A stretch of DNA of 64,000 nt from Candidatus Nitrosocosmicus oleophilus (lineage in GTDB: Archaea > Thermoproteota > Nitrososphaeria > Nitrososphaerales > Nitrososphaeraceae): contig NZ_CP012850.1 in the NCBI RefSeq assembly GCF_000802205.1, positions 496,001-560,000 of the forward strand, written 5' to 3'. The notes under the pieces are model-generated. The model was not told the origin of the DNA, did not search any database, and worked only from the letters and a program-made list of their open reading frames with translations. This document shows, piece after piece, positions 56,082-64,000 of the stretch (its first letter is position 1; every line of letters starts with the position of its first letter). Made by a program: the position numbers and the translations under genes.

Positions 56082-57041
56082 ATGCGAGAGAATTATAAGA
56101 CTTGGATCTCTTTTTGCTTTATTGTTTTAACTATAACTTTATTTTCTTCAATCATACCAAAGTCTATTGCTACCACTAATTTATCTCAAAATAATAATAA
56201 TATTATCAATGAATCAAAGGGTCAGGGCGTAATTACATCAAATAATACAAACCTAAAAATTTTCGCATCTTTTTATCCGATTTATGATTTTGTCAAGAAA
56301 ATAGGCAAAGACAGAGTAGATGTTTCAACTATAGTACCTGCCAGTATAGAACCCCATGATTTTGAACCCACAGCCAGACAAATAATTGAACTACAAAAAG
56401 CTGATGTAATTTTTATTAATGGAGCTGGATTTGAATCCTGGATTAACAAGATAGGAAATGCAGCAATAGTTGACTTGAGTAAGGATCTTCCAATTGAAAG
56501 TATAGGATCTACTCCAGATCCCCATATTTGGCTTGATCCCAATTTGGTTAAAGCATATTCAAAAACCATATTTGAAAAATTAGTATCTTTAGATCCTCAA
56601 AATACAGATTATTATACAAACAATCTTAATGAATTTAATAGCAAACTAGAACTATTAAATTCAGATATTAATACGAACTTGACTAATTGTAATCTGAATG
56701 ATTTTATAGCATTTCATGATGCTTTTGGCTATTTTGCAAAAAGATACGGGTTAACTCAGCATTCAATTAGTGGTCCATCACCTGAAGGAGACATTAACCC
56801 TCAAAAAATTGCAGATGCAATAAAATTAGCTAAGCAACTAGGTGTAAACATTATTTTTTCAGAAGATAATGTTGAGCCTAGACTTTCAAACACAATAGCA
56901 AATGAAATAGGAGGGAAGGTAATGATATTGAGCCCGATCGAAATGATTACACAGGAAGAACAAACTTCAGATAAAGATTATTTCTCAAAAATGTACGATA
57001 ATTTAGATAATTTGAAAATAGCGCTCAGATGTGAAAATTAA
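56082..57041 (+). CDS. Zinc/manganese ABC transporter, substrate-binding protein (ZnuA-like)
   Basis: A 319-residue lipoprotein-like or anchored binding protein of cluster A-I, which captures Zn2+ or Mn2+ outside the cell. A signal or anchor segment (about 8-28) is followed by the ligand motifs: His in ASIEPHDFEPTARQI, His in DPHIWLDP, His in IAFHDAFGYFAKRYG and an acidic residue in IIFSEDNVEP. The His-rich loop that marks many ZnuA proteins is absent, so manganese is also possible. The permease gene follows after 42 bases. The expected ATPase gene is not in this window. Confidence 0.9.
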   Translation: MRENYKTWISFCFIVLTITLFSSIIPKSIATTNLSQNNNNIINESKGQGVITSNNTNLKIFASFYPIYDFVKKIGKDRVDVSTIVPASIEPHDFEPTARQIIELQKADVIFINGAGFESWINKIGNAAIVDLSKDLPIESIGSTPDPHIWLDPNLVKAYSKTIFEKLVSLDPQNTDYYTNNLNEFNSKLELLNSDINTNLTNCNLNDFIAFHDAFGYFAKRYGLTQHSISGPSPEGDINPQKIADAIKLAKQLGVNIIFSEDNVEPRLSNTIANEIGGKVMILSPIEMITQEEQTSDKDYFSKMYDNLDNLKIALRCEN

Positions 57042-57083
57042 TTATTTGAATTATATAGAATATGAAAAAAGAATTGAATAGCA

Positions 57084-57923
57084 ATGATTGAAATTCTCCA
57101 GTATGAGTTCATGCAACGTGCCCTTATTTCTGGAATAGCAATTTCTATAAGTTGTTCGCTGATTGGATTGTTTCTTATATTAAAAAGATTTTCTTTGTTT
57201 GGTGATGCAATGTCGCATGTTGCTTTTGGAGGGATTGCATTAGGATTGTTTCTAAAATCTAATCCTATTTGGGTATCATTAATTGTTTCAATAATTGGAG
57301 CATTAGCAATCATAAAATTGAATTCAAGCAAAAGAATCTATTCAGATTCATCTATCTCAGTTCTATTATCTCTTGGGCTAGCGATGGGATTGGTATTAAT
57401 CAGCTTATCTGGAGGAATTTCTATAGATATAACAAGCTATCTTTTTGGAAGTATATTATTAGTCAATATCGAAGAAACAGTTAGTACCGTACTTTTAAGC
57501 GTTATAGTTATTGCATTTGTTATATTATATTACAAAAAATTAATATATCTTGTATTTAATGAGGAACAAGCATTAGTAAATGGCATCAATACAGTTGTAT
57601 TAAATATTTTATTCATTACTTTGGCAACCATTGCAATTGTAATGTCCATTAGATTGATAGGAGTACTAATGGTTTCGTCTCTCTTAATAATTCCTAATGT
57701 TTCTTCGTTGCTACTTGGATATGGATTCAAGAAAACCATACTATTCTCGATTTGTTTTTCTTTGATATCTGTTATTTTGGGTATAATATTAGCATTTGAA
57801 TGGAATATTACACCTAGTGGAATGATAGTGATAACCTCTGCTGGAATATTCTTTGGAGTAAATGTATTAAAGTTTTTTTCTTCAAAAATAAAAATCAAGA
57901 CCGAAACAAAGATAAGATCTTGA
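57084..57923 (+). CDS. Zinc/manganese ABC transporter permease (ZnuB-like)
   Basis: A 279-residue ABC-3 type membrane permease with about eight hydrophobic segments. The typical motif after helix two is LFGDAMSHVAFGGIALG, followed by the conserved ALAIIKL and DSSISVLLSLGLAMG segments. It forms the channel for the metal delivered by the upstream binding protein. Both lie in one operon; the stop overlaps the TTG of the next frame (57920). No ZnuC-like ATPase (Walker A) is seen on either side, so the energy-coupling subunit must be encoded elsewhere. Confidence 0.9.
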   Translation: MIEILQYEFMQRALISGIAISISCSLIGLFLILKRFSLFGDAMSHVAFGGIALGLFLKSNPIWVSLIVSIIGALAIIKLNSSKRIYSDSSISVLLSLGLAMGLVLISLSGGISIDITSYLFGSILLVNIEETVSTVLLSVIVIAFVILYYKKLIYLVFNEEQALVNGINTVVLNILFITLATIAIVMSIRLIGVLMVSSLLIIPNVSSLLLGYGFKKTILFSICFSLISVILGIILAFEWNITPSGMIVITSAGIFFGVNVLKFFSSKIKIKTETKIRS

Positions 57924-57994
57924 CAATTAATAGTTTTTATCAGCTATTACCCGATATTATTATGTACTTGTATAACCAGTATGTTTTTAAAGAA

Positions 57995-58870
57995 ATGAAT
58001 TTTGGTATGAAATTTACATTTGTCTTTCTTTTTGCTTCATCACTTTTGTTTTTTACTTGCTTACTTATTTTTGATAATATCACAGTATCTGCTCAACAGG
58101 AAAATAAAACAACAACAACCATAAATGCAGATGATCAATTCGGTATTGAAAAAATATATCCTACCAAATCCGATGGCAGGGAATGGTATGTTAACATGTC
58201 GAACCCCAAAAATGATCCAAATGTAACTTTTACCTTTAACCCTAGATTAGCCAAACAGGATGATGGATCTTGGAAAATAAGGGATGACAAAATTCGAATT
58301 AATGTAGACACATTAAATGGGACAGAAGAATGGAAAAATGTTGAAATTACTGGATATGTAAAAATAGACTCGATAATCAACCCGCGTAAAAGTGTTATTA
58401 CAGATATTGACTGGGTAGCAAGAACTGATCAACATAATGAAGACTTTCCGTGTCACGGCTTGTCCCTTCATGGTGGCATTTATCCCGATGGTTCTGCAGC
58501 ATGGAAAAAAGAAATTTGGTTTACCGGAGGATATACTAAAGAAAAATCAGTTCCTAAAATAACCGACTCATTGATGAATAGATGGATTGGTTGGAAAACT
58601 GTGATCTACAATACAAATAATGATTCCGCGGTAAAAATGGAATCATATTTAGATAACTCAAATTCTAATCATTGGGTCAAAGTTTTTGAAATTACGGATA
58701 ACGGGGGCTGGTATGCAAGTAGTTCAGATAAAGTATTCTATAGTGCAAATTGTGGTAGATCCAAAGATCATATGGTTTTGAATTCAGGACCTATTGTTAC
58801 TTTTCGTGCAGATAATGTGGTTTTGAACTTTAAAGATTTGAGCATAAGAGAAATAGAGCCACCAAAGTAG
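57995..58870 (+). CDS. Secreted jelly-roll-like protein, hypothetical
   Basis: A protein of about 291 residues from the ATG at 57995; the frame is open from a TTG at 57920 that overlaps the permease stop, but only the shorter form starts directly with a signal peptide (FTFVFLFASSLLFFTCLLIF). The mature part is rich in aromatic strands (VNMSNPKNDPNVTFTFNP, NVEITGYVKID, CHGLSLHGGIYPDGSAAWKKE, WIGWKTVIYN, VVLNFKDLSIRE). This layout recalls concanavalin-type lectin or polysaccharide-lyase folds, and it resembles the protein at 49024-50217. A role at the cell surface is likely. Confidence 0.68.
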   Translation: MNFGMKFTFVFLFASSLLFFTCLLIFDNITVSAQQENKTTTTINADDQFGIEKIYPTKSDGREWYVNMSNPKNDPNVTFTFNPRLAKQDDGSWKIRDDKIRINVDTLNGTEEWKNVEITGYVKIDSIINPRKSVITDIDWVARTDQHNEDFPCHGLSLHGGIYPDGSAAWKKEIWFTGGYTKEKSVPKITDSLMNRWIGWKTVIYNTNNDSAVKMESYLDNSNSNHWVKVFEITDNGGWYASSSDKVFYSANCGRSKDHMVLNSGPIVTFRADNVVLNFKDLSIREIEPPK

Positions 58871-58954
58871 GATAATGATGATACGGATTTATACAATGGA
58901 AACCATTCGTAAATGGAAAAAACAAATATTATGAAATGATCATAATAGAAAACA

Positions 58955-59338
58955 TTGCCAATCATAAGCATTTCACTGAATGAAAACATAATCCAAGAAC
59001 TAGATAAATTGCAAAAGTTTTTGGGGTTTTCAGGCAGATCAGAAATCGTAAGAGCTAGTGTTAGAAACCTACTTTTAGAAGAGAAAAGAATAGACGAATT
59101 GTCAGGAGTTCTACATTCAGTTCTTCTGGTAATACATGATGAAAAATCTGATCAAGAAATTAGTGAAATTCGACATGGATTTGATAAAATAATTAATACC
59201 CACATTCACAATAAGATAGACAAAGACAGATGCCTTGAAATTTTTGTACTTTATGGTGATGCAAGAGAGATTAAAAATATTACAAAGAAATTTCAAGGGA
59301 ACAGAAAAATGGATCAAGTTAGGTTAGTGGTAACATAG
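58955..59338 (+). CDS. NikR-like ribbon-helix-helix metal regulator
   Basis: A 127-residue regulator starting at TTG. The N-terminal ribbon-helix-helix (IISISLNENIIQELDKLQ, FSGRSEIVRASVRNLL) binds DNA, and the C-terminal ACT-like domain has the metal pattern of NikR: HIH near residue 88-90 and Cys in DRCLEIFVLYG near 96, with a further His near 67. NikR represses nickel uptake when nickel binds. Here it lies after a Zn/Mn-type uptake operon without ATPase, which may be its target; urease or hydrogenase genes are not in the window. The metal could therefore be nickel or zinc. Confidence 0.85.
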   Translation: MPIISISLNENIIQELDKLQKFLGFSGRSEIVRASVRNLLLEEKRIDELSGVLHSVLLVIHDEKSDQEISEIRHGFDKIINTHIHNKIDKDRCLEIFVLYGDAREIKNITKKFQGNRKMDQVRLVVT

Positions 59339-59360
59339 TAGTTCAACATATTAATTTGAA

Positions 59361-59434
59361 AGCCATAAGTGGGATTTGAACCCACGGCCTAAGGTTTACG
59401 AAACCTTCGCTCTGCCAGGCTGAGCTACTATGGC
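59361..59434 (-). tRNA. tRNA-Thr(CGT)
   Basis: A complete 74-base cloverleaf on the minus strand: acceptor GCCATAG pairing with TTATGGC, D-loop with AGCCTGGCA, anticodon stem AAGGT/ACCTT with loop TTCGTAA giving anticodon CGT, T-arm GTGGG-TTCAAAT-CCCAC and discriminator T. No intron. Confidence 0.95.
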
Positions 59435-59518
59435 GGCAGCGTTAGAACCAATCTGCAAATAATTTCCAAGTATTAGAAGTATGAAAAAGTTAAATAATAA
59501 TGTATTTTTTTCTATGAT

Positions 59519-59839
59519 GTGACAAAATGCAACATACATGAATTTTTTTTTGACTGGAATTGTAATGATTGCAAAGAAGAATATAAGAATTTGAAGGGAA
59601 CTAACAAAATTGATGAAGAGTCACATGAGGAAGTAGAACCAATAAAGGCAAAGAAAACAAAGAAGATTAATGATTACAAAGAATTCACAGAGGAGAGAGC
59701 TAAAAAACTCTATGAAGAAATTTTTTTGCAGTATTTAAAAAAGGGTAACATAAGTGAAGCAGAATCCATTGAACGCTCAAAGAAAATAATAAGAAAACAA
59801 TGTTTAATGCGCAACATTGAGCCCTGGTCATGGGTTTAA
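59519..59839 (+). CDS. Small hypothetical protein with Cys/His N-terminus
   Basis: A 106-residue protein starting at GTG. The N-terminal CNIHEFFFDWNCNDC may bind a metal ion. A charged linker (EEVEPIKAKKTKK) and a helical C-terminal domain follow (EERAKKLYEEIFLQYLKKG, ending in RNIEPWSWV). No family name can be given. It lies upstream of the LSm gene on the same strand, 63 bases apart, so co-transcription is possible. Confidence 0.6.
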   Translation: MTKCNIHEFFFDWNCNDCKEEYKNLKGTNKIDEESHEEVEPIKAKKTKKINDYKEFTEERAKKLYEEIFLQYLKKGNISEAESIERSKKIIRKQCLMRNIEPWSWV

Positions 59840-59902
59840 TCTATATTCAGAAATAAATAGTTAAGTTAAACCTAAATAACAAAAAAAAGTTATTTAACTT
59901 TA

Positions 59903-60130
59903 TTGTCGTCACCGAATAATCAATCCAATATCTTACAAGGAAGTGTAAATAAGGACATCCTTCTAAAACTAAAAGGAAAGAGAACTATCAAGGGAAAGCT
60001 GAAAAGTTTTGATCAATACATGAACCTAACACTGGAAAATGCAACTGAAGTTTTAGAGGGAGATAAAGTTCAACAAATGGGAGAAATATTCATCAAAGGC
60101 GAAAACATTGTTATCATAGCAACAGATTGA
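59903..60130 (+). CDS. LSm (Sm-like archaeal) RNA-binding protein
   Basis: A 75-residue Sm-fold protein starting at TTG. Sm motif 1 is GKRTIKGKLKSFDQYMNLTLENA, including the typical F-D-x-x-M-N-L core, and Sm motif 2 is IFIKGENIVII, where the usual RG of IRG is replaced by KG. Such proteins form heptameric rings that bind U-rich RNA and act in RNA processing or turnover. Length and layout are normal for a SmAP. A perfect palindrome with T-run terminates the transcript. Confidence 0.93.
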   Translation: MSSPNNQSNILQGSVNKDILLKLKGKRTIKGKLKSFDQYMNLTLENATEVLEGDKVQQMGEIFIKGENIVIIATD

Positions 60131-60172
60131 TTATATATAGAATAGTGAATCCTGATAATGATTATAATCACT

Positions 60173-60197
60173 AACTTGATTATAATCAAGTTTTTCA
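60173..60197 (+). terminator. 20-bp perfect palindrome plus T-run, terminator
   Basis: AACTTGATTATAATCAAGTT at 60173-60192 is a perfect 20-base palindrome followed by T residues, and a smaller palindrome GATTATAATC precedes it at 60160-60169. It lies between the convergent LSm gene (stop 60130) and the repeat-protein gene (stop 60215) and can serve the former, or both. Confidence 0.75.
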
Positions 60198-60214
60198 AAA
60201 AAAATTAAGTTAAA

Positions 60215-61504
60215 TTATTTGAAACTGTCTCGATCTTTGGCACATTCAATAATTTCCGAGTCAGATAAATAGTTATCAATGCTAAATGCTCTATCAAAAC
60301 ATGCAGAGATTTCCTTTGAATGTTTGTTATCAGTCTTACCGTCATTGTCATTATTCTTTATGTTGTCGCTTAAAGCATAATTGTGAAGGCTATTTTGAGA
60401 ATAACTGTCTCGATCTTTGGCACATTCAATAATTTCCGAGTCAGATAAATAGTTATCAATGCTAAATGCTCTATCAAAACATGCAGAGATTTCCTTTGAA
60501 TGTTTGTTTTTGCCATCTAGAGACTCGCCTAATTCACTACTAGTTGGATTAGTATAGATATTTTTGTTGATTGATGTATGGAATGACTGGAATGAATACG
60601 GGTTAGATACTGGTTGATTCATATTTTGCTGTTGTAACCCCGAAAAGGTCGAAGGGTTAGATACTGGTTGATTCATATTTTGCTGTTGTAACCCCGAAAA
60701 GGTCGAAGGTTTGTCTTGGGGTGGAGACTTGACGAAGGTCGAAGGTTTGTCTTGGGGTGGAGACTTGACGAAGGTCGAAGGTTTGTCTTGGGGTGGAGAC
60801 TTGAAGGTATCCATATAATTACCATTAGCTGAATTTGATGAATCAGAAGTAAAAGTGGGAGTACTGACGTCACCGTCAACAGTATTTTTGCTCTGAAATT
60901 CATGATAGAATGGATTGTTCTTACTTAAATTGTATGGATTGCTACTAGAGGAGGAAGATACAGAAGTGGTACTATCAGGGGCTTTGTCTGAAGAAGATAC
61001 AGAAGTGGTACTATCAGGGGCTTTGTCTGAAGAAGATACAGAAGTGGTACTATCAGGGGCTTTGTCTGAAGAAGATACAGAAGTGGTACTATCAGGGGCT
61101 TTGTCTGAAGAAGATACAGAAGTGGTACTATCAGGGGCTTTGTCTGAAGAAGATACAGAAGTGGTAATATCAGGGGCTTTGTCTGAAGAAGATACAGAAG
61201 TGGTACTATCAGGGGCTTTGTCTGAAGAAGATACAGAAGTGGTACTATCAGGGGCTTTGTCTGAAGCTGTTGAATTTGTTTTATCTAGGTTGTCAGTACA
61301 ATCAGAATTTATACCAATAAGCGCACTAGTCATCATACTCGTAATACAGTCAGTAGTTTGGGCGATCAATGAATTATCAGGAACCAAACTTATTTGACCG
61401 TACGAAGGAGTAAATTTTGCATATATAGTTGAAAACGATATCAATAAAAACACCATTAGAATGGGACTGATTTTATTTGCTATGTGCACGAAAAAATAAA
61501 ACAA
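60215..61504 (-). CDS. Secreted repeat protein with Ser/Thr-rich and Cys-containing repeats
   Basis: A 429-residue protein with a signal peptide (ISPILMVFLLISFSTIYA, about 12-29). From residue about 80 it consists of eight copies of a 13-residue unit (DKAPDSTTSVSSS), one of them with DITTSV. Later come two copies of an 18-residue unit (GLQQQNMNQPVSNPSTFS order) and three of a 12-residue unit (SPPQDKPSTFVK). The end is a duplicated 35-residue segment with HSKEISACFDRAFSIDNY and IIECAKDRDS, each containing two Cys that may form a disulphide. It is probably a flexible, glycosylated surface protein. The repeats are almost identical at DNA level, so unit number probably varies between strains. Confidence 0.8.
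   Translation of the reverse strand: MFYFFVHIANKISPILMVFLLISFSTIYAKFTPSYGQISLVPDNSLIAQTTDCITSMMTSALIGINSDCTDNLDKTNSTASDKAPDSTTSVSSSDKAPDSTTSVSSSDKAPDITTSVSSSDKAPDSTTSVSSSDKAPDSTTSVSSSDKAPDSTTSVSSSDKAPDSTTSVSSSDKAPDSTTSVSSSSSSNPYNLSKNNPFYHEFQSKNTVDGDVSTPTFTSDSSNSANGNYMDTFKSPPQDKPSTFVKSPPQDKPSTFVKSPPQDKPSTFSGLQQQNMNQPVSNPSTFSGLQQQNMNQPVSNPYSFQSFHTSINKNIYTNPTSSELGESLDGKNKHSKEISACFDRAFSIDNYLSDSEIIECAKDRDSYSQNSLHNYALSDNIKNNDNDGKTDNKHSKEISACFDRAFSIDNYLSDSEIIECAKDRDSFK
60223..60508. repeat. Identical 106-bp duplication encoding Cys-containing C-terminal module
   Basis: The segments 60223-60328 and 60403-60508 are identical and lie exactly 180 bases (60 codons) apart, so the duplication keeps the frame. 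Confidence 0.92.
60601..60708. repeat. 54-bp tandem repeat, two copies
   Basis: An 18-codon unit starting GGTTAGATACTGG at 60601 and again at 60655, inside the repeat-protein gene. Confidence 0.88.
60699..60804. repeat. 36-bp tandem repeat, about three copies
   Basis: A 12-codon unit with core TTTGTCTTGGGGTGGAGACT occurs three times in a row and codes for the SPPQDKPSTFVK-type unit. Confidence 0.88.
60951..61262. repeat. 39-bp tandem repeat, eight copies
   Basis: A 13-codon unit with core GTGGTACTATCAGGGGCTTT is repeated eight times without gaps (312 bases). Nearly all copies are identical; one has GTAATATC instead of GTACTATC. Such arrays change length by slippage or recombination. Confidence 0.95.
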
Positions 61505-61772
61505 TCATACTTTATAATGAGCACTTTAGAATGCTAGTATTAACTTAACAATATATCTATTATACATAAATAAGATAGATTTTTTTTATAAATTAAAAGG
61601 GATGGTTTAGTATGTATATGATGATCTTAGGCGGCCATATTCTTCTTTTATGTGTAAAGTGTTAAGGCGATACCTCGATAGAATCAATTTTGTACTATCT
61701 TTAAAAACAAAATTGTAGTTTTTTGGTTAAATTGACCCATATTATATATATAGATAATCTATAATAAAATAG

Positions 61773-62783
61773 TTGTTTTTGCCTAATTTTGAAGAGTTAG
61801 TAATAGGCACCGTTATCGCATCTATTATCGCTTTTCTAATAAATCTATTTTTGATGCCAAGTTTTATTAAATTTCTAAAACTCAAAGGAAAGGTTGTAAA
61901 TGATAATCACAAACCAAATAAACCCAAGGTTCCTAGACCCGGGGGGCCGATATTATTATTAAGCATTGTCATTGGTGAGCTAATTTTATATTTTGTTACC
62001 GGGAATCTCGAGATAATAAGCATTTTACTTACTACGACTATTGCCTTCATAATAGGAATTATTGACGATTTTAGAATAATGCCAGGATGGTTTAAACCTG
62101 GGGCATTGATTTTAGCCTCAATACCTTTAATTATTTTTCACATATACGACAACGAATTAAACGTGATTTTTGGGAGTGTGTTTATCCCAATCCTATACAT
62201 CCCATTAATATTAATATCAATACCACTAGCAGGAAATACAGTAAACTCGATAGACGTATTCAACGGAGTAGCAACAGGTTTCATGATTATAACGATGTTT
62301 CCAATAATTATTAGTACCTTTTTGTTTGGAGATCTAGAAATTCTTATGATCGAGATACCATTTTTAGCGGCTTTATTAGGATTTTATATGTTTCATAAAT
62401 ATCCCAGTAAAATATTTCCAGGAGATTCAGGTACGCTATTGATGGGAGCAATGTATGGGGCATTAGCAATTGCGTCAAAATCAGAAATAATTGCAATCAT
62501 AGCATTATTACCAGCAATAATGAACTCATTTTTGTTCTTGAGTAGTGTAAGAAAGATTGTTGAACACAGAGAATTGAAATCTAGACCAACTATACTAAAT
62601 GAAGATTTTACGCTACAGGCTTCAAAAGATAAGAATGCGCCTATCACTCTAGTTAGGTTAATTTTGTTAGATGGAAAACTTTCTGAAAGAGAAATAGTTA
62701 TGAAAATTTATAAATTAGCTACCTTTTCGTCATCACTTGCACTAATAACAATATTATTGCAATTTATTATATCCAGTGGATAG
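61773..62783 (+). CDS. Glycan-lipid phosphotransferase, WecA/MraY/GPT type (glycosyltransferase family 4)
   Basis: A 336-residue polytopic membrane enzyme with about ten hydrophobic segments, starting at TTG. It transfers a sugar-1-phosphate from a UDP-sugar to a polyprenyl or dolichyl phosphate, the first step of glycan assembly. Signature motifs are present in order: DNHKPNKPKVPRPGGP near residue 44, IIDDFRIMPGWFKPG (Asp pair) near 92, NTVNSIDVFNGVATG near 152 and HKYPSKIFPGDSGTLLMG near 210, with the C-terminal HREL motif near 268. In archaea such enzymes begin protein N-glycosylation (AglH-like). The next gene overlaps or directly follows it. Confidence 0.9.
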   Translation: MFLPNFEELVIGTVIASIIAFLINLFLMPSFIKFLKLKGKVVNDNHKPNKPKVPRPGGPILLLSIVIGELILYFVTGNLEIISILLTTTIAFIIGIIDDFRIMPGWFKPGALILASIPLIIFHIYDNELNVIFGSVFIPILYIPLILISIPLAGNTVNSIDVFNGVATGFMIITMFPIIISTFLFGDLEILMIEIPFLAALLGFYMFHKYPSKIFPGDSGTLLMGAMYGALAIASKSEIIAIIALLPAIMNSFLFLSSVRKIVEHRELKSRPTILNEDFTLQASKDKNAPITLVRLILLDGKLSEREIVMKIYKLATFSSSLALITILLQFIISSG

Positions 62784-62802
62784 AGTAGGAGTAGGAGAAG
62801 AA

Positions 62803-63057
62803 ATGAATTTTCTAGATCTCAAATTCTTTATCTTGTTTATGTGGGTACTGGTCATGACAGCATGTATTTTTATTATTTTTGTTATAGCCCCAATCAGCAA
62901 ATTTCAAATAGATCAAAATGATTCTCTATCTTTTCTAAAGACTTCATTTATTCAGGCAACATTAGCAGTTATTATAGTTGGAATTTTAATAATTGTACTG
63001 AATAAATTTAAGAAAGTATATTTGTTAAAAAAACTGTCGGGAAAAAAAAATGGTTAA
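62803..63057 (+). CDS. Small membrane protein, hypothetical
   Basis: A protein of about 84 residues from the ATG at 62803, which is preceded by a GGAG-type ribosome site; a GTG at 62776 would overlap the upstream stop. Two hydrophobic helices (KFFILFMWVLVMTACIFIIF and TLAVIIVGILIIVL) and a basic tail follow. It is coupled to the glycan-lipid transferase gene and may assist it. The family is unknown. Confidence 0.6.
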   Translation: MNFLDLKFFILFMWVLVMTACIFIIFVIAPISKFQIDQNDSLSFLKTSFIQATLAVIIVGILIIVLNKFKKVYLLKKLSGKKNG

Positions 63058-63263
63058 TCTATTTCCGCAGTATAAACCTGGATTAAATTAGAAAATCCCT
63101 TTTTCTCTACAAAATTCCAAATCTTTCCACAAATTGAACATGTTATTATATTGTCTTTAGATGAATACTCTAAGCTATAATGGCTACAACGAATTTGATA
63201 TTCGTATTTGAGCGACTCCAATTCTTTAATCGTATCTATATGCCTGACAGAATTTTCTGTCAA
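63054..63263 (-). CDS. Small zinc-ribbon protein, hypothetical
   Basis: A 69-residue protein with a charged helical N-terminus (IDTIKELESLKYEYQIRC) and metal-binding residues Cys, His and CSIC in CSHYSLEYSSKD and ITCSICGKIW. It overlaps the end of the membrane-protein gene on the opposite strand by four bases. The function is unknown. Confidence 0.55.
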   Translation of the reverse strand: MTENSVRHIDTIKELESLKYEYQIRCSHYSLEYSSKDNIITCSICGKIWNFVEKKGFSNLIQVYTAEID

Positions 63264-63439
63264 TATTATTCTTTAGAATCAACATAATATAATCTATTAA
63301 TCAAGAAAATTAATATAGTTTGGGAAAGAAGTATATGATGATGGTCTGATTCATATAGATATAACAATAGTATTGAATTATAATGTAATAACTATTATTA
63401 TTAAGAATCTATATATATCAATAATAGATAGGTATATTA

Positions 63440-64000
63440 TTGAATAAATTGAATTCGGACATTAGAAAAATTCAATTTACAGGTAGATCCACATACATTT
63501 TATCATTACCAAAAAAATGGATTGAAGAAATGAATCTTAAAGCAGGTGACCATGTTTCTATCTCGAGAGGTTCAAACAATTCGCTATGTATTACTCCAGA
63601 GCAAGAGAAGAGATTACAGGACTCTACAAACGAAGTTAGTACTCAGGTATTGATTGATGAAGGTCCCAATACCCTAAAGAGAAAAATTGTTTCAATGTAT
63701 TTATCAGGATATAACCTAATAAATCTAAAAGCGAAATCGGCAAGAATTCAACCTATACAAAGAGAGGCCGTTAGAGAAGTAGTAAGAAGAAGTTTGATAG
63801 GAACTGAAATTATTGCGGATTCCTCCGATATAATTACCATTCAAGTTTTATTAACACTACCAGAATTATCAGTTAACACGGCTGTACGGAGGATGTTTTT
63901 GATTGCTTCATCAATGCATAGAGATGCCTTGGTGGCGTTAAAAGAAAAAAATTATGATATAGCGATGGGAGTGATCAGATCGGATGATGAGGTGGATAGA
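63440..64000 (+). CDS. AbrB-PhoU family regulator, C-terminus outside window
   Basis: The first 187 codons of a longer protein, running off the right edge, with TTG as start. Residues 5-50 form an AbrB/SpoVT-type DNA-binding domain (RKIQFTGRSTYILSLPKKWIEEMNLKAGDHVSISR), and a PhoU-like helical domain begins after about residue 80 (REAVREVVRRSLIGTEIIAD, ELSVNTAVRRMFLIASSMHRDAL). Such fusions are archaeal phosphate-uptake regulators in which PhoU senses the PstB transporter. The frame is open to the last base. No pst genes are visible inside the window. Confidence 0.88.
   Translation, partial: MNKLNSDIRKIQFTGRSTYILSLPKKWIEEMNLKAGDHVSISRGSNNSLCITPEQEKRLQDSTNEVSTQVLIDEGPNTLKRKIVSMYLSGYNLINLKAKSARIQPIQREAVREVVRRSLIGTEIIADSSDIITIQVLLTLPELSVNTAVRRMFLIASSMHRDALVALKEKNYDIAMGVIRSDDEVDR

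Noticed and set aside
60951-61262. Tandem repeats considered as CRISPR
   Set aside because: Units follow each other without spacers and are in frame within a coding region.
60915-61397. Plus-strand frame of 160 residues with repeats
   Set aside because: It is the antisense reading of the 39-bp repeats of the secreted repeat-protein gene, which keeps frame on both strands.

Overview
The window looks like a chromosome segment of an ammonia-oxidising archaeon of the Nitrososphaerales (Thaumarchaeota), probably close to Nitrososphaera or Nitrosocosmicus. This is inferred from gene content: three type 1 copper cupredoxin proteins, archaeal GINS, LSm and Hel308-type genes, a fused siroheme decarboxylase, small zinc-ribbon proteins, frequent TTG/GTG starts, an AT-rich background and many long non-coding gaps. 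No rRNA, amo genes or CRISPR array were seen.

Left part (1-20275), accessory. The window opens inside a giant RHS/YD-repeat protein gene on the minus strand. It is open without a stop from 4686 to base 1 and visibly richer in G+C than its surroundings. Two mosaic paralogues of a sensor-type protein without a kinase domain follow (5136-7703). Next come an unknown, possibly TGT-like gene (8203-9330) and, divergent from it, a two-gene toxin-antitoxin candidate: a fused Panacea-like/UPF0175-like antitoxin and a PIN-domain toxin (9378-10532). From about 11.9 to 20.1 kb lies an integrated element: HTH protein, a repeat cluster that could be an origin, primase-helicase, ribbon-helix-helix protein, winged-helix protein and tyrosine integrase. 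The integrase abuts the 3' end of an unusual, apparently intron-containing tRNA gene (20184-20275). The far attachment site was not found, so the element may reach past the left edge and could include everything from base 1.

Middle part (20.3-46 kb), mostly chromosomal. A haem-related block (fused AhbA/AhbB, aldo/keto reductase, DUF1802, chlorite-dismutase family) is followed by a decayed transposase, sufC, a membrane-anchored cupredoxin, a GINS subunit, glutamine synthetase and tRNA-Val. A surface-protein locus has two paralogous streptogramin-lyase-like beta-propellers around a two-domain cupredoxin, then a CDF metal exporter and a frameshifted gene. A ferritin-like (DPSL) gene has three perfectly phased 21-bp repeats in front of its promoter. 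An intact IS5-like element (44385-45400) sits next to a pirin gene and its divergent HxlR-type regulator.

Right part (47-64 kb), chromosomal. It carries a PQQ-type sugar dehydrogenase fused to a cupredoxin, secreted jelly-roll-like proteins, an esterase, a VIT1/CCC1-type iron/manganese transporter, a Hel308-type helicase, a zinc/manganese ABC uptake pair without its ATPase, a NikR-like regulator, tRNA-Thr, LSm, a secreted repeat protein with four sets of exact repeats, a GPT/WecA-type glycan-lipid transferase and the start of an AbrB-PhoU regulator. Metal handling (Cu, Zn, Ni, Fe) and cell-surface proteins dominate the chromosomal parts.
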